From Meconema thalassinum (Eukaryota > Arthropoda > Insecta > Orthoptera > Tettigoniidae), in NCBI GenBank assembly GCA_946902985.2, contig OX336393.1, positions 360,264,779-360,328,778 on the forward strand: a stretch of DNA of 64,000 nt, read 5' to 3'. The stretch's first letter is position 1, and each line of letters begins with the position of its first letter. Below are positions 11,363 to 22,957 of the stretch, piece by piece. A program made the position numbers and the translations under genes. The notes beneath the pieces were generated by a model. That model made no database searches, was not told the DNA's origin, and saw only the letters and a list, made by a program, of their open reading frames with translations.

Positions 11363-11513
11363 GAGAGGGACAGCACTTGAAGAAGAAAAAGAATAAAATA
11401 TTTGGATACATTTCATTCTAGGAGTAAAAATAAATAGAATTGTCCTTTTGAAACAAGTAGTTCCGTGAAGAACTAAAGCCTATTTTCATATATCCTACTT
11501 AAGTTAATTACCA
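11363..11513 (+). repeat. Segment duplicated at 20,199-20,346
   Basis: About 90 bp of the non-A flank of element A5 (GCACTTGAAGAAG, then AATAAAATATTTGGATA, TAGGAGTAAAAATAAATAG) plus the first 60 bp of A5 recur nearly unchanged at 20,199-20,346. The copy therefore includes an A element together with its upstream junction, so it is not simply another A insertion. Confidence 0.85.
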
Positions 11514-12488
11514 CTATCAACACACAAAATTTCAGTTTGACTGCTGTAATAGATTCGTAGATATTGAGAACCGACTAAATATTGTGGATGGTCGCCATGT
11601 TGGATTTTAATATGTGTATGTCTTAGATTTATGTACTGTAACATGAAGATTATTGGGTACGTGTAGTATTCAAACATCAATCGCATGATTAGGACACAAG
11701 AAGTAAAAACTTCATTTTAAAATTCGCACAGCCGCCATTTTGAGGTTATGTAAACAATTGAACAAAATTGGATACCAGTGAATTCCAATGTGTATAAACA
11801 TTTCCTGTACCAGATTTCATTGCGCTTGGAAAATAAAATCGTGAGTAAGGTCTATTAAAATTTTTAATTCGCTTGGCCGCCATGTTCGGTTTGTAATTAA
11901 CCGGTTTTTGAAAGTCTTACAGATGAACTTCCAGTAGTGGCCTTTATCTCCGTATAAAATTTCAGGATGATACCGGTAATACTTTCAGAGATATGGAATG
12001 GCAGTGAAATAGTTCGCACAGCCGCCATCTTGAGGTTATGTAAACAATTGAACGAAGTTAGATGTCGGTGCATTAAAATGTGTATAAACATATACTGTAC
12101 CAAGTTTCATTGCGTTTGGTTGGTTAGATCGCGAGAATCGTCTATTTAAAGTCGCAAAACTCACATAGGTGAACTTCTAGCAGTTCCCTTTATCACCGTA
12201 CAAAAGTTTCGGAGATATTGAATGTCTGTGAAACATTTCGAACAGCCGCCATGGTGGATTGGTGAAACGTAACAGAATTTGAAGGCCACGGTCGGGGTCG
12301 TCCGGAATAGTGCTATGAACTTACCGAGTTTCATTGAAATTGCTCATGCCGTTTAGATTTTATTAGAGTGCTGGGGGAGGGGGGGGGGGGGAGGACACAC
12401 ACATACATAAATCAATAACGTACGCAAACAGACACACGGACGAAAGGTGATCTCAAAAGCCTATTTTTTATAAATGAAAATAGGCTAA
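11452..12488 (+). mobile_element. Family A element A5 (short form)
   Basis: Begins AAACAAGTAGTTCCGTGAAG and ends GAAAATAGGCTAA; 1,037 bp, like A2. A run of G (about 12,366-12,391) and an AC tract lie before the 3' hairpin. Relative to full copies it lacks about 480 bp, equal to roughly one to two internal modules. Confidence 0.75.
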
Positions 12489-12731
12489 AAATATGGCACC
12501 ACAGGACAACTTTACAGTTGTGTACATCAATCTTTTCGAGCAAAGAAGGACTTCTGAAGTATATAGCTGTAACAATATCATGCATCCTTTTGATACGGGT
12601 ACCAGTGCTTAGTCTATAAAATAGACCTGAATCTTGAGACGCGAAAGTTTTCAAGAAATCCAAGTTTGAGGACATGTGTAATGCAAAACTAGAATCTGAT
12701 ATAATTATCTCCTGCTGATACAGTGAATTTA

Positions 12732-14527
12732 AACAAGATGTTCAGTAAAGAACATATAGCCTACTTTCTCCTAAATGCATGGGTATTGTTATAATTCTTT
12801 GTCCTTTTCAAGGAGTATAATTGAATGTTGGTTGTAGTAGCTTGTTGAAATACAACGTGGTATAGGGATATTAAACATGAATATGAGGTGCCCTTTGCTA
12901 GTGCAACTTCTGTACAAAATTTCATTCAATTCGGTTTCACCGTGTTGGAATTGATATGGGCAATTCATTTTCACACATACATGGCCGCTATTTGCAAACT
13001 ATTGGGCTGATGACCTTGTAGTCAGTCATAAGATGCTTTCCACAAAAAGGCATGTTGTTGCAAAATCTGGTAGAGATCAAATTATTAGGATGGTTGTAGT
13101 TTGATTTAAGCTTTTAACATTTGGGTGGCCGTCATTCCGTTTCCGTCAAGATGGCGGCGATATAAATCATGACACTGAGGTGCCCTTGGCTAGTGCTACC
13201 CCTGTACCAAATTTCGTTCAATTCGGTTTCACCGTGTTTGAATTGATAGGAGGAATCAATTTGCACACATACTTGGCCACCATCTGCAAACTATTGGGCT
13301 GATGATCTTTCAGTTTGGTCAGAATATGCTTCCCACATAAAGATATGTTGTTGCAAAATTTGGTAGAGACTAGATTATTAGGTTGGTCGTAATTACATTT
13401 TAGCTTTTAACATTTAGGTGGCCGCGATTACGTTTCCGTCAAGATGGCGGTGATATAAAACATGACACTGAGGTGCCCTTTGCTAGTGCTACCTCTGTAC
13501 CAAATTTCGTTCCATTCGGTTTCCCCGTGTTCGAATTGATTGGGGGAATCGATTTTCACACAAAGATGGCCGCCATCCGCTAAATATTAGGCTAATGACC
13601 TATTAGTTTGGTCAAAGGATGCTCCCTCCATAAAGGTATGTTGTTGCACAATATGGTAGAGATCGGATGATTAGGTTAATCGTAATTTAATTTAAGCTTT
13701 GAATATTTGTGTGGCCGCCATTACGTTTCCGTCAAGATGGCGGCGATATAAAACATGACACTGAGGTGCCCTTTGCTAGTGCTACCTCTGTACCAAATTT
13801 CGTTCCATTCGGTTTCACCGTGTTCGAATTAATAGGGGGAATCGATTTTCACACAAAGATGGCCGCCATCCGCAAACTATTAGGCTAATGGCCTATTAGA
13901 TTGATCAAAGGATGCTCCCTCCATAATGGTATGTTGTTGCAAAATTTGGTAGAGATCGGATGATTAGGTTAGACGTAATTTGATCCCTGCTTTGAACATT
14001 TGTGTGGCCGCCATTACGTTTCCGTCAAGATGGTGGCGATATGAAACATGACACTGAGGTGCCCTTTGGTAGTACTACCTCTGTACCAAATTTCGTTCCA
14101 TTCGGTTTCACCGTGTTCGAATTAATAGGGGGAAACGATTTTCACACAAAGATGGCCGCCGTCCGCAAATTATTAGGCTGATGACCTATTAGTTTGGTCA
14201 AAGGATGCTCCCCCCATAAAGGTATGTTGTTGCAGAATTTGGTAGAGATCGGATAATTAGGTTAGTCGTAATTTGATTTAAGTTTTGAACATTTGTGTAG
14301 CCGCCATTACGTTTCCGTCAAGATGGCGGCGATATAAAACATGACACTGAGGTGTCCTTTGCTAGTGCTACCTTTGTACCAAATTTCGTACAATTCGCGT
14401 TCACCGTGTTCGAATTGATAGGGGGGGACAGACATTCAGAATACACACACTCACACACACACACACACACACAGACTCACACACACACATACTTACACAC
14501 ACAGCAGACACACTTTTTTCGCGTAGG
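12732..14527 (+). mobile_element. Family B element B1 with about six 293-bp modules, 3' truncated
   Basis: Starts AACAAGATGTTCAGTAAAG, with a hairpin (ATGTTC-AGTAAA-GAACAT) and AGCCTACTTTC. The body is a tandem array in which AATTGATAGGGGGAATCGAT, GCTAGTGCTACCTCTG, GTTTCCGTCAAGATGGCGGC and CCGCCATTACG recur every ~293 bp (units near 12,950, 13,250, 13,540, 13,830, 14,130, 14,420). A CA microsatellite (14,440-14,510) follows as in other B copies, but the terminal hairpin is missing: sequence departs at about 14,527. Non-coding; ORFs inside repeat with the modules. Confidence 0.75.
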
Positions 14528-14712
14528 CAAAAATGCACCAATTACATCATGTACGGTAGAGCGAATCTTTAGCCAATGCCAATCACTTTTGCGAAAAAAC
14601 AGCAGAAGCTTCAAGTTTGAAAATTTAAATCACAATTTCGTGGGCATATTTTTATGGTAGAAGAAATAATCAATGAACGAATGACAAATAAGAGGTATGT
14701 GAACTGAAAAAA

Positions 14713-15617
14713 AACAAGTAGTTCCGTGAAGAACTATACAGCCTATTTTCATTTATCCTACTTATGTTAATTAATTGCCTCTATCAACATACAAAATTTC
14801 AGTTTGATTGCTATTATAGATTCGTAGATATTGAGAACCGACTAAATATTACGGATGATCGCCATGTTGGATTTTTTTATATTTAGGTCTTAAGAGTTAT
14901 GTACTGTTACATGAATATTATTGTGTACGTGCAGTATTCAAACTTCAATTGCATGATTAGGACACAAGAAGTAAAAACAAGATTTTAAAATTTCGCACAG
15001 CTGCCATCTTGTGGTTATGGAAACAATTGAAAAATTAGATGCCAGTGGATTAACATTTGTATAAGGATTTAATATACCAAGTGACACTGCACTCAGATGG
15101 TTGAATTGCGAGTCACGTCCATGTGAATATTTATACATCGCGTCGCCGCCATGTTGGATTTGTGATCACGAGGTTATTGAAAGTCCTTTAGGTGAACTTA
15201 TGTTCATAGCCCCTATGAACATTAAAACATTCAGTTTGATTGCTGTAATAGCTTTGTAGATATTGAGATCCATCCAACTGTTTCGGATGGTCGCCATGTT
15301 GGATTGTTTTATGTATAGGCCATAGAGTCATATACCATTAAAGAAAAATTACTGCGTAGGTTCATTATTCAAACTTTCACTTCGATCGCATGATGACGAC
15401 ACAAGAAATAAATACTTAATTTTAAAATTTGCACAGCCGCCATATTGAGGCTATGTAAACAATTGAACTAAATTAGATACCATTGCATTACAATGTGTAT
15501 AAACATTTCCTATACCAAGTTTCATTGCGTTTGGATCATTAAATCGCGAGAAAGGTTTACTTAAAATTTCCAACTTCGCTTGGCCGCCATACTCGTTTTG
15601 TAGTTAACCGGTTTTTA
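14713..15617 (+). mobile_element. Family A element A6, 5' part
   Basis: Starts AACAAGTAGTTCCGTGAAG. It breaks off at TTAACCGGTTTTT near 15,617 and resumes at about 19,237 with TTTTGAAAGTCTTATAG, which restores the consensus exactly. The two parts sum to about 1,531 bp, a full-length A element. The intervening 3.6 kb is a later insertion. Confidence 0.75.
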
Positions 15618-16356
15618 GGTAGATTCATAAGAAAGCTAACTAATACAATGGGTCCCATGTTTCGACTTCCGGAAAATTTCGACATATCTTCGCGTTCACA
15701 TCCACCAGACCCCAAAACCACCGTCAGTTCAAAAGTTTATATATAATTTATGTATATATGTATATATATATATATATGTATGGATATCAGTTTCTTGTGG
15801 ACACGATAACTGCCGTAATTTTGCACCAATCACTTTGAATTTTTTACCGAATATGTATCCCCTTAAAATCTCGGTTGAGTTCGTTAATGGGCAAAATCGG
15901 TCAAATGGGGGGAAAATGGGAGGCTTTTTTCGAAAAATTGAAATATCGCTACAACTCTCTTAATATCTGAAATATTGAATCCATTCAAAGTTCATACTAT
16001 GTGTCGGATAAGGCCCTAAAAATTATGTTTGAAAAGTTTTTTGATAGCACCAACCATTGACCAAAGGGGTGGGAAAAAGTGGGTTTTTCGGGAAACATTA
16101 ATCATATCTATGTTAATAGGCACAATATCAAAACCGTACAAAATGGAAAATATTCCCCTAGTAATTACCTAAAACTTTGTCTGAAAGAATTTTTGATCTG
16201 ACCTACCATTACGCCAAGGGATGAGAAAAATTATTTCGGAATTAAAGAAAATGCCAAGTGCCATCAGAGGTTACCATGACAACGCTTCTAAATTGATGAG
16301 GGATGAGCTATCAGAGGTTGCCAAGACATCGCCATTGCATGATATCACATTCATTT
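15618..16356. other. Left part of an unclassified insert in A6
   Basis: This non-coding stretch begins AGGTAGATTCATAAG and contains a TA microsatellite (15,735-15,780). Text such as GGATAAGGCCCTAAAAATTATG is repeat-like in character. The insert resumes beyond element B2 and a SINE and appears to end near 19,236; its right part contains AATCTACCT, a possible inverse of its first bases, but I cannot prove a terminal inverted repeat. Confidence 0.4.
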
Positions 16357-18504
16357 TTAGCCTACTTTCGATTTTTGCAAAAAATGAAAGTAGACTTATG
16401 AGATCAACACAGGGCGAAAAAAGTGTGTCTGTCTGTGTGTGTGCTTGTGTGTGTGTGTGTGTGTGTGTCTGTGTGTCTGTGTGTGTGTGTGTGTGTGTAC
16501 TCTGAATGTCTGTCCCCCCCCTATCAATTCGAACACGGTGAAAGCGAATTGAACGAAATTTGGTACAAAGGTAGCACTAGCAAAGGACACCTCAGTGTCA
16601 TGTTTTATATCGCCGCCATCTTGACGGAAACGTAATGGCGGCCACACAAATGTTCAAAGCTTAAATCAAATTACGACTAACCTAATCATCCGATCTCTAC
16701 CAAATTTTTCAACGACATACCTTTATGGGGGGAGCATCCTTTGACCAAACCAATAGGTCATCAGCGTAATAGTTTACGGATGGCGGCCATCTTTGTGTGA
16801 AAATCGATTCCCCCTATTAATTCGAACACGGTGCAACCGAATGGAACGAAATTTGGTACAGAGGTAGTACTAACAAAAGGCACCTCAGTGTCATGTTTTA
16901 TATCGCCGCCATCTTGACGGAAACGTAATGGCGCCCACACAAATGTTCAAAGCTTAAATCAAATTACGATTAACCTAATCATCCGATCTCTACCAAATTT
17001 TACAACAACATACCTTTATGGGGGCAGCTTCCTTTGACCAAACCAATAGGTCATCAGCGTAATAGTTTGCGGATGGCGGCCATCTTTGTGTTAAAATCGA
17101 TTCCCCCTATTAATTCGAACACGGTGCAACCGAATGGAACGAAATTTGGTACAGAGGTAGTACTAACAAAAGGCACCTCAGTGTCATGTTTTATATCGCC
17201 ACCATCTTGACGGAAACGTAATGGCGGCCACACTAATGTTCAAAGCTTAAATCAAATTACGATTAACCTAATCATCCGATCTCTACCAAATTTTGCAACT
17301 ACATACCTTTATGGAGGGAGCATCCTTTGACCAATCTAATAGGTCATTCACCTGATAGTTTGCGGATGGCGGCCATCTTTATGTCAAAATTGATTCCCCC
17401 TATTAATTCGAACACGGTGGAACCGAATGGAACGAAATTTGGTACAGAGGTAGCACTAGCAAAGGGCACCTCAGTGTCATGTTTTATATCGCCGCCATCT
17501 TGACTGAAACGTAATGGCGGCCACACGAATGTTCAAGGCTTAAATCAAATTACGATTAACCTAATCATCCGATCTCTACCAAATTTTGCAACTACATACC
17601 TTTATGGAGGGAGCATCCTTTGACCAATCTAATAGGTCATTCACCTGATAGTTTGCGGATGGCGGCCATCTTTATGTCAAAATTGATTCCCCCTATTAAT
17701 TCGAACACGGTGGAACCGAATGGAACGAAATTTGGTACAGAGGTAGTACTAGCAAAGGGCACCTCAGTGTCATGTTTTATATCGCCGCCATCTTGACTGA
17801 AACGTAATGGCGGCCACACGAATGTTCAAAGCTTAAATCAAATTACGATTAACCTGATCATCCGATCTCTACCAAATTTTGCAACTACATACCTTTATGG
17901 AGGGTGCATCCTTTGACCAATCTAATAGGTCATTCACCTAATAGTTTGCGGATGGCGGCCATCTTTGTGTCAGAATCGATTCCCCCTATTAATTCAAACA
18001 CGCTGAAACCAAATGGAACGAAATTTGGTATAGAGGTAGCACTAGCAAAGGGCACCTCAGTGTCATGTTTTATATCACCGCTATCTTGATGGAAACGTAA
18101 TCGCGGCCACCCAAATGTTAAAAGCTAAAATGTAATTACGACCAACCTAATAATCTAGTCTCTACCAAATTTTGCAACACCATATCTTTATGTGGGAAAC
18201 ATATTCTGACCAAACTGCAAGAACATCAGCCCAATAGTTTGCAGATGGTGGCCAAGTATGTGTGCAAATCGATTCCCCCTATCAATTCAAACACGGTGAA
18301 ACCTAATTGAACGAAATTTGGTACAGAGGTAGCACTAGCAAAGGGCACCTCATATTCATGTTTAATATCCCTATAGCACGTTGTATTTCAACAAGCTCCT
18401 ACAACCAACATTCAATCATACTCCTTGAAAAAGACAAAGAGTTAAAACAATACCCATGCATTTAGGAGAAAGTAGGCTGTATGTTCTTTACTGAACATCT
18501 TGTT
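16357..18504 (-). mobile_element. Family B element B2 with about seven 293-bp modules
   Basis: A complete B element, 2,148 bp, running from TTAGCCTACTTTCGATTTTT (3' hairpin end) to GAACATCTTGTT (5' hairpin end). A GT microsatellite occupies 16,428-16,500. Module starts (CCCCCTATYAATTCRAACAC) are near 16,516, 16,810, 17,103, 17,396, 17,689, 17,983 and 18,274. The units starting at 17,344 and 17,637 are almost identical, suggesting recent unequal exchange or slippage inside the array. Each module has about three copies of the GCCGCCATCTTGA/ATGGCGGCC motif. Non-coding. Confidence 0.85.
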
Positions 18505-18522
18505 CCATCTGACTCTGTGGGA

Positions 18523-18900
18523 AGCGGCTAACTGGTAGCATGCTGAACTTATATGCCCAAGGTCGTTGGTTCAAAGCCGGCCAAAGTCGTCGGATTTTCT
18601 AAGAGTGCCAAAAATCCCTCAGCATGCTTTCCTTTGGAGGGGAAGTTCCAACTTTCGTTGCAAGTTGCTGGTTGCGGTGGCATCTAGTAGCCAAGTTCAC
18701 AGCTAGTTGTTGTTGACGTTAGTATATGGTACAAAATTAGGAACTACTACTTAAAATTGACCGTCTGCAGACCTTACCTGAATTGCAGACTAATACAGTC
18801 ATCACAATTAACACCGTTTATCAGATTCTGCACACACCCAATGTACACAGGGTTACATCACCACGTTGTCGCAGCCCCTAAACTGAGGAACCAACAAAAA
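18523..18900 (+). mobile_element. tRNA-derived SINE, same family as 39,405-39,915
   Basis: Contains CTAACTGGTAGCATGCTGA (degenerate A-box side), GGTCGTTGGTTCAAAGCC (degenerate B box), GCCAAAGTCGTCGGAT and the 3' landmark TCGCAGCCCCTAAACTGAGG. Flanked by near-identical 11-bp direct repeats, ACTCTGTGGGA (18,512-18,522) and ACTCTGCGGGA (18,901-18,911). At 378 bp it is shorter than the 511-bp copy, with internal deletions. Confidence 0.75.
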
Positions 18901-18911
18901 ACTCTGCGGGA

Positions 18912-19236
18912 GATAAAATTTTGCGTGAAGAAGTAAGTAACAGACTGTCAGATAGTTACACATCAGTTCCAAACCTTGCATTAGGACAGTGTGATCACAA
19001 GTATAAAAATGAACCCCAATTACAAGAAGGTTACCATCCCCATAAGACAATAAAATGATAAAAATATGCATACAAAAACGAAAAAAAAGAAGTTTATTAA
19101 CCTCAAAAAGTAAAATATTTCTTGCAATAAATGAGGTCTGATCCTTCTACGAAAACCTGCATATTTTGCCTATTATTGCCTATCCCCTAGTTTGTCCGGT
19201 GAAATCTACCTCCGCCTTCCGGCGTGCCGAGAGGAA
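18912..19236. other. Right part of the insert in A6
   Basis: Non-coding; no family recognised. It ends shortly before the resumption of A6 with GAAATCTACCTCCGCC and CTTCCGGCGTGCCG. Confidence 0.35.
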
Positions 19237-19862
19237 TTTTGAAAGTCTTATAGATAAACTTCCAGTAGTGCCCTTTATCTCCGTACAAAATTTCAGGGTG
19301 ATACCGCTAATAGTTTCAGAGATATAGAATTCCGGTTAAATATTTCGCACAGCCGCCATCTTGAGGTTATGTAAACAATTGAACGAAGTTAGATGTCGGT
19401 GCATTACAATGTGCATAAACATATACTGTACCAAGTTTTATTGCGTTTGGTTGGTTAAATCGCGAGAAACGTCTATTTAAAAGTCGCAACTTCGCTTGGC
19501 CGCCATGTTGTATTTTGTAGGTACCAGGTTTTCAATAGTCACATAGGTGAACTTCTAGTAGTTCCCTTTATCACGGTACAAAATTCCAGGGTGATATCGG
19601 TAATAGAATCGGAGATATTGAATGCTTGTGAAATATTTCGCACAGCCGCCATGTTGGATTGGTGAGACGTAGGAAAATTTGAAGGGCACGGTCGGGGTCG
19701 TCCGGGATACTGCTAGAACTTACCGAGTTTCATTGAAATCGCTCCAGCCGTTAAGAAGTTATTAGGACACACACCATCACACACATACGCACACACAGAC
19801 AAGACACACGGACAAAAGGTGATCTCATCAGCCTATTTTTTTCGTAAATTAAAATAGGCTAA
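19237..19862 (+). mobile_element. Family A element A6, 3' part
   Basis: Continues A6 from the break at 15,617 through the CA microsatellite (19,770-19,806) to the hairpin and AAAATAGGCTAA. The next element, A7, starts at the very next bases, so two A elements are joined head to tail here. Confidence 0.75.
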
Positions 19863-20102
19863 AAACAAGTAGTTAAGTGAAGAACTATACAGCCTATTTT
19901 CATAAATCCTACTCATGTTAATTGCCTCAATCAACATACAAAATTTCAGTTTGTTTGTTGTGAATGATTCGTAGAAATGGAGAACCGTTTAAATATTTCA
20001 GATGGTCGCCAGGTTGGATTATTATTTATGTACCATTACATGAAGATTATTGTGTACGTGTGGAATTCAGACTTCAATTGCATGATTAGGACACAAGAAG
20101 TA
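19863..20102 (+). mobile_element. Family A element A7, 5' part
   Basis: Starts AAACAAGTAGTTAAGTGAAG directly after A6. Interrupted at GACACAAGAAGTAA and resumed at 22,958 with TAACGAGATTTATAAATTC, matching the uninterrupted consensus seen at 5,105-5,130. Confidence 0.7.
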
Positions 20103-20346
20103 ACAAGTAGTTCCGTGAAGAACTATACAGCCTATTTTCATATATCCTACTTACGTTAACTGCCACTATGAACATACAAAATTTCAGTTTGATTGCTTAG
20201 AGGGACGGCACTTGAAGAAGAAGAATAAAATATTTGGATATATTTTATTCTAGGAGTAAAAATAAATAGAATTGTCCTTTTGAAACAAGTAGTTCCGTGA
20301 AGAATTAAGCCTTTTTTCATATATCCTACTTATGTTAATTACCACT

Positions 20347-20772
20347 GTATCTCGGTTCTGTCGGCATTGGTCGATCATTACGTCCATCATTGGAACAATA
20401 CTAAGTGTTCTAGTTGGTGAGGTACAGAAAATTAAGCTCAATGGGTCGCTCTCAACCAAACTGCGTAACGCAATATTGTTAAGCGCTAACAGCATTGTCC
20501 GGGGAGTTGCTGGAATAATCTAATTAAATTGAAATTCCAACCACTGACTGCATCAGTATACCACATGCACTTAGAGTACCCTCGTGCATGGCGCTGAATA
20601 TACACTCCAACATGGTGTGCAATCATAAGCATACAAATAATTATAATAATAGGCCTACATAACAATAAAAGAAAACCCGTAGATCTCCGGACCAGTACCT
20701 AGGAAAATTTAAAATCATCATGTGGCAATTGCCAGGCAATATAAAAATAGAGATCATGAATATCAAAATAAA
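20347..20772. other. Non-A sequence inside the composite element
   Basis: No counterpart elsewhere in the window. A plus-strand ORF (about 20,332-20,523, 63 codons) contains SRFCRHWSIITSIIGTILSV and ends in VRGVAGII; I do not recognise it. It could be a captured host fragment or chance. The stretch also includes an AATTATAATAATAGGCCTAC tract. Confidence 0.4.
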
Positions 20773-20968
20773 AACAAGTAGTTCCGTGAAGAACTATACA
20801 GCCTAGTTTCATGTAACCTACTAATGTTAATTGCCTCTATCAACATACAAAATTTCAGTTTGATTGCTGTAATAGATTCGTAGATATTGAGAACCGACTA
20901 AATATTTCGGATGGTCGCCATGTTGGATTTTTTATATGTAGGTCCTAGACTTATGTACTGTTACATAA

Positions 20969-21645
20969 TAGTACATTCAGCAACGAGCCTATAATGGCTA
21001 TAATTAAGACACGAGTATTTTTTATAAAACGAGCGTATGCGAGTTTTATAATTTCCATACGAGTGCCTTAATTACCATTATAGGCGAGTTGCATACGACT
21101 GCTTATGTCCGACGATAATTATAACTTTATTATATGTTTTAACATAAATATTCATAAATTTCTGTTGAGAGTCAGCTACTTGAATGTTGTGATCGCAGAG
21201 CGAGCGTTGAGTGTTATATCTCTGTCTTTCAAGATCACTGGACGACCGACGCATGCGCTCTGTGTGCTTGCAATGCCATATGCAGGCCAAATGTTGACAT
21301 CTGTCGCCCCTCAGTAATATTGTCACTGGAGTTGTTTGAAGACAGTGAATGCGCTGTGTAGAAATTATATTAAGGTACAGTGCTATTTGTTGTCTCAAAT
21401 TCGCCAGTTTATTTACGCGAACATATGGACGGTGCGTATTTCATGTCGGTAATTTATTATAGTTCCATGTTGTGTTTATGTCCGACATGTTGGATTTTGA
21501 GCGCACGCGTGAAGGTATCGTTACCTAATTGGTCAATGAACGAGCTCTGATTGGCTGGAGAAACTGTATCATAATGAAAAAGAGTGGTATAATGACCATC
21601 ATTATGATACAGTTTTCTGACACATAATAGTGAGGGTCGAACATA
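20969..21645. mobile_element. MITE-like element, copy 1, inserted in a family A element
   Basis: It interrupts the A consensus between GTACTGTTACAT and AAGATTATTGTGTACG, with ACATA present on both sides as a possible 5-bp target duplication. It shares with 63,577-64,000 the strings AACGAGCCTATAATGGC, ATAAAACGAGCGTATGCGAG, TTACCATTATAGGCGAGTTG, AACATAAATATTCATAAAT and GAGAAACTGT..CATAATGAAAAA. CCTATAATGG and CCATTATAGG form inverted arms about 80 bp apart. Superfamily unknown; no transposase is encoded. Confidence 0.65.
21561..21615. repeat. Perfect 16-bp inverted repeat (hairpin) near MITE end
   Basis: AAACTGTATCATAATG at 21,561-21,576 is exactly the reverse complement of CATTATGATACAGTTT at 21,600-21,615, with a 23-bp loop. 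The second MITE copy has the left arm (AAACTGTTTCATAATG) at the window end. It may mark the right subterminal region of the element. Confidence 0.8.
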
Positions 21646-22957
21646 AAGATTATTGTGTACGTGTAGCATTTAAATTTCAATCGCATGATTAGGACAAAAG
21701 AAGTAACAAGGAGATTTTAAAATTTCGCACAACTGCCATCTTGTGGTTATGGGAACAATTGAAGTAAATTAGATGCCAGTGGATTAACATTCGTATAAGG
21801 ATTTATTGTACCAAGTTTCACTGCACTAGGATGGTTAAATTGCGAGAATCGTCCATGTGAATATTTATATTTCGCATCACCGCCATGTTGGATTTGTGAT
21901 CACCAGGTTATTTAAAGTCATATAGGTGAACTTATGCTCCTAGCCCCTATGAACATAAAGAATTTCAGTTTGATTGCTATAATAGATTCATAGATATTCA
22001 GAGCCGTCTAAATATTTCGGATGGTCGCCATGTAGGATTGTTAAATGTATAGGCCATAGAGTCATGTACCATTAAAGGAAAATTATTGCGTGGGTTCATT
22101 ATTCAAACTTTCACTTCGATCGCATGATTACGACACAAGAAATAAAAACTTCATTTTAAAATTCGCACAGCCGCCATTTTGAGGTTAAGTAAACAATTGA
22201 ACAAAATTGGATACCAGTGAATTCCAATGTGTACAAACATTTCCTGTACCAGATTTCATTGCGCTTGGAACATTAAATCGTGAGAAAGGTCTATTAAAAT
22301 TTTTAATTCGCTTGGCCGCCATGTTCGGTTTGTAATTAACCGGTTTTTGAAAGTCCTGCAGATGAACTTCCAGTAGTGCCCTTTATCTCCGTAAAAAATT
22401 TCAGGGTGATACCGCTAATACTTTCAGATATATAGAATGCCTGTGAAATATTTCGCACATCCGCCATCTTGTGGTTATGTAAACAATTGAACGAGGTTGG
22501 ATGTCGGTGCATTACAATGTGTATAAACATATACAGTACCAAGTTTTATTACGTTTGGTTGTTTAAATCGCGAGAAACGTCTATTTATAAGTCGCAAATT
22601 CGCGTGGCCACCATGTTGGTTTTGCGGTTACCGGATTTTCAATAGTCACATAGGTGAACTTCTAGTAGTTTCCTTCATCACCGTATAAATTTCCAGGGTG
22701 ATATCGGGAATAGTTTCGGAGATATTGAATGCTGGTGAAATATTTCGCACAGCCGCCATGTTGGATTGGTGAGACGTAACAAAATTTGAAGGGCGCGGTC
22801 GGGGTAGCCCGGAGTAGTGCTATGAACTTGCTGAGTTTCATTGAAATCGCTCCAGCCGTATATAAGTTATTAAGGGACACACACACACACACACACACAG
22901 GCACACGGTCAAAAGGTGATCTCATAAGCCTATTTTTTCAAAATTTTAATAGGCTAA

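Larger units (their letters stand above)
20103..22957 (+). mobile_element. Composite family A element carrying foreign DNA, inserted in A7
   Basis: The inserted block begins with a clean A 5' terminus (AACAAGTAGTTCCGTG at 20,102) and ends with a clean A 3' terminus (TAATAGGCTAA, 22,957). Inside are: 95 bp of A (to 20,197); the duplicated 20,199-20,346 segment with a second A 5' end; about 425 bp of unrelated sequence (20,347-20,772); and a full A body from 20,773 to 22,957, itself interrupted by a MITE at about 20,969-21,645. The outer ends flank both sides of the A7 break, so the whole block may have moved as a unit. Read-through capture of neighbouring DNA is a known Helitron habit; alternatively, several A insertions and deletions happened in sequence. 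Confidence 0.55.

Noticed and set aside
16396..16647. ORFs rich in CVCVCV or HTHTHT
   Set aside because: Translations of GT/CA microsatellites on both strands; no gene.
17344..17819. Repeated ORF MWPPLRFSQDGGDIKHD in family B modules as a possible gene family
   Set aside because: The ORF repeats with the 293-bp module, and its similarity follows from recent duplication. Other modules break the frame.
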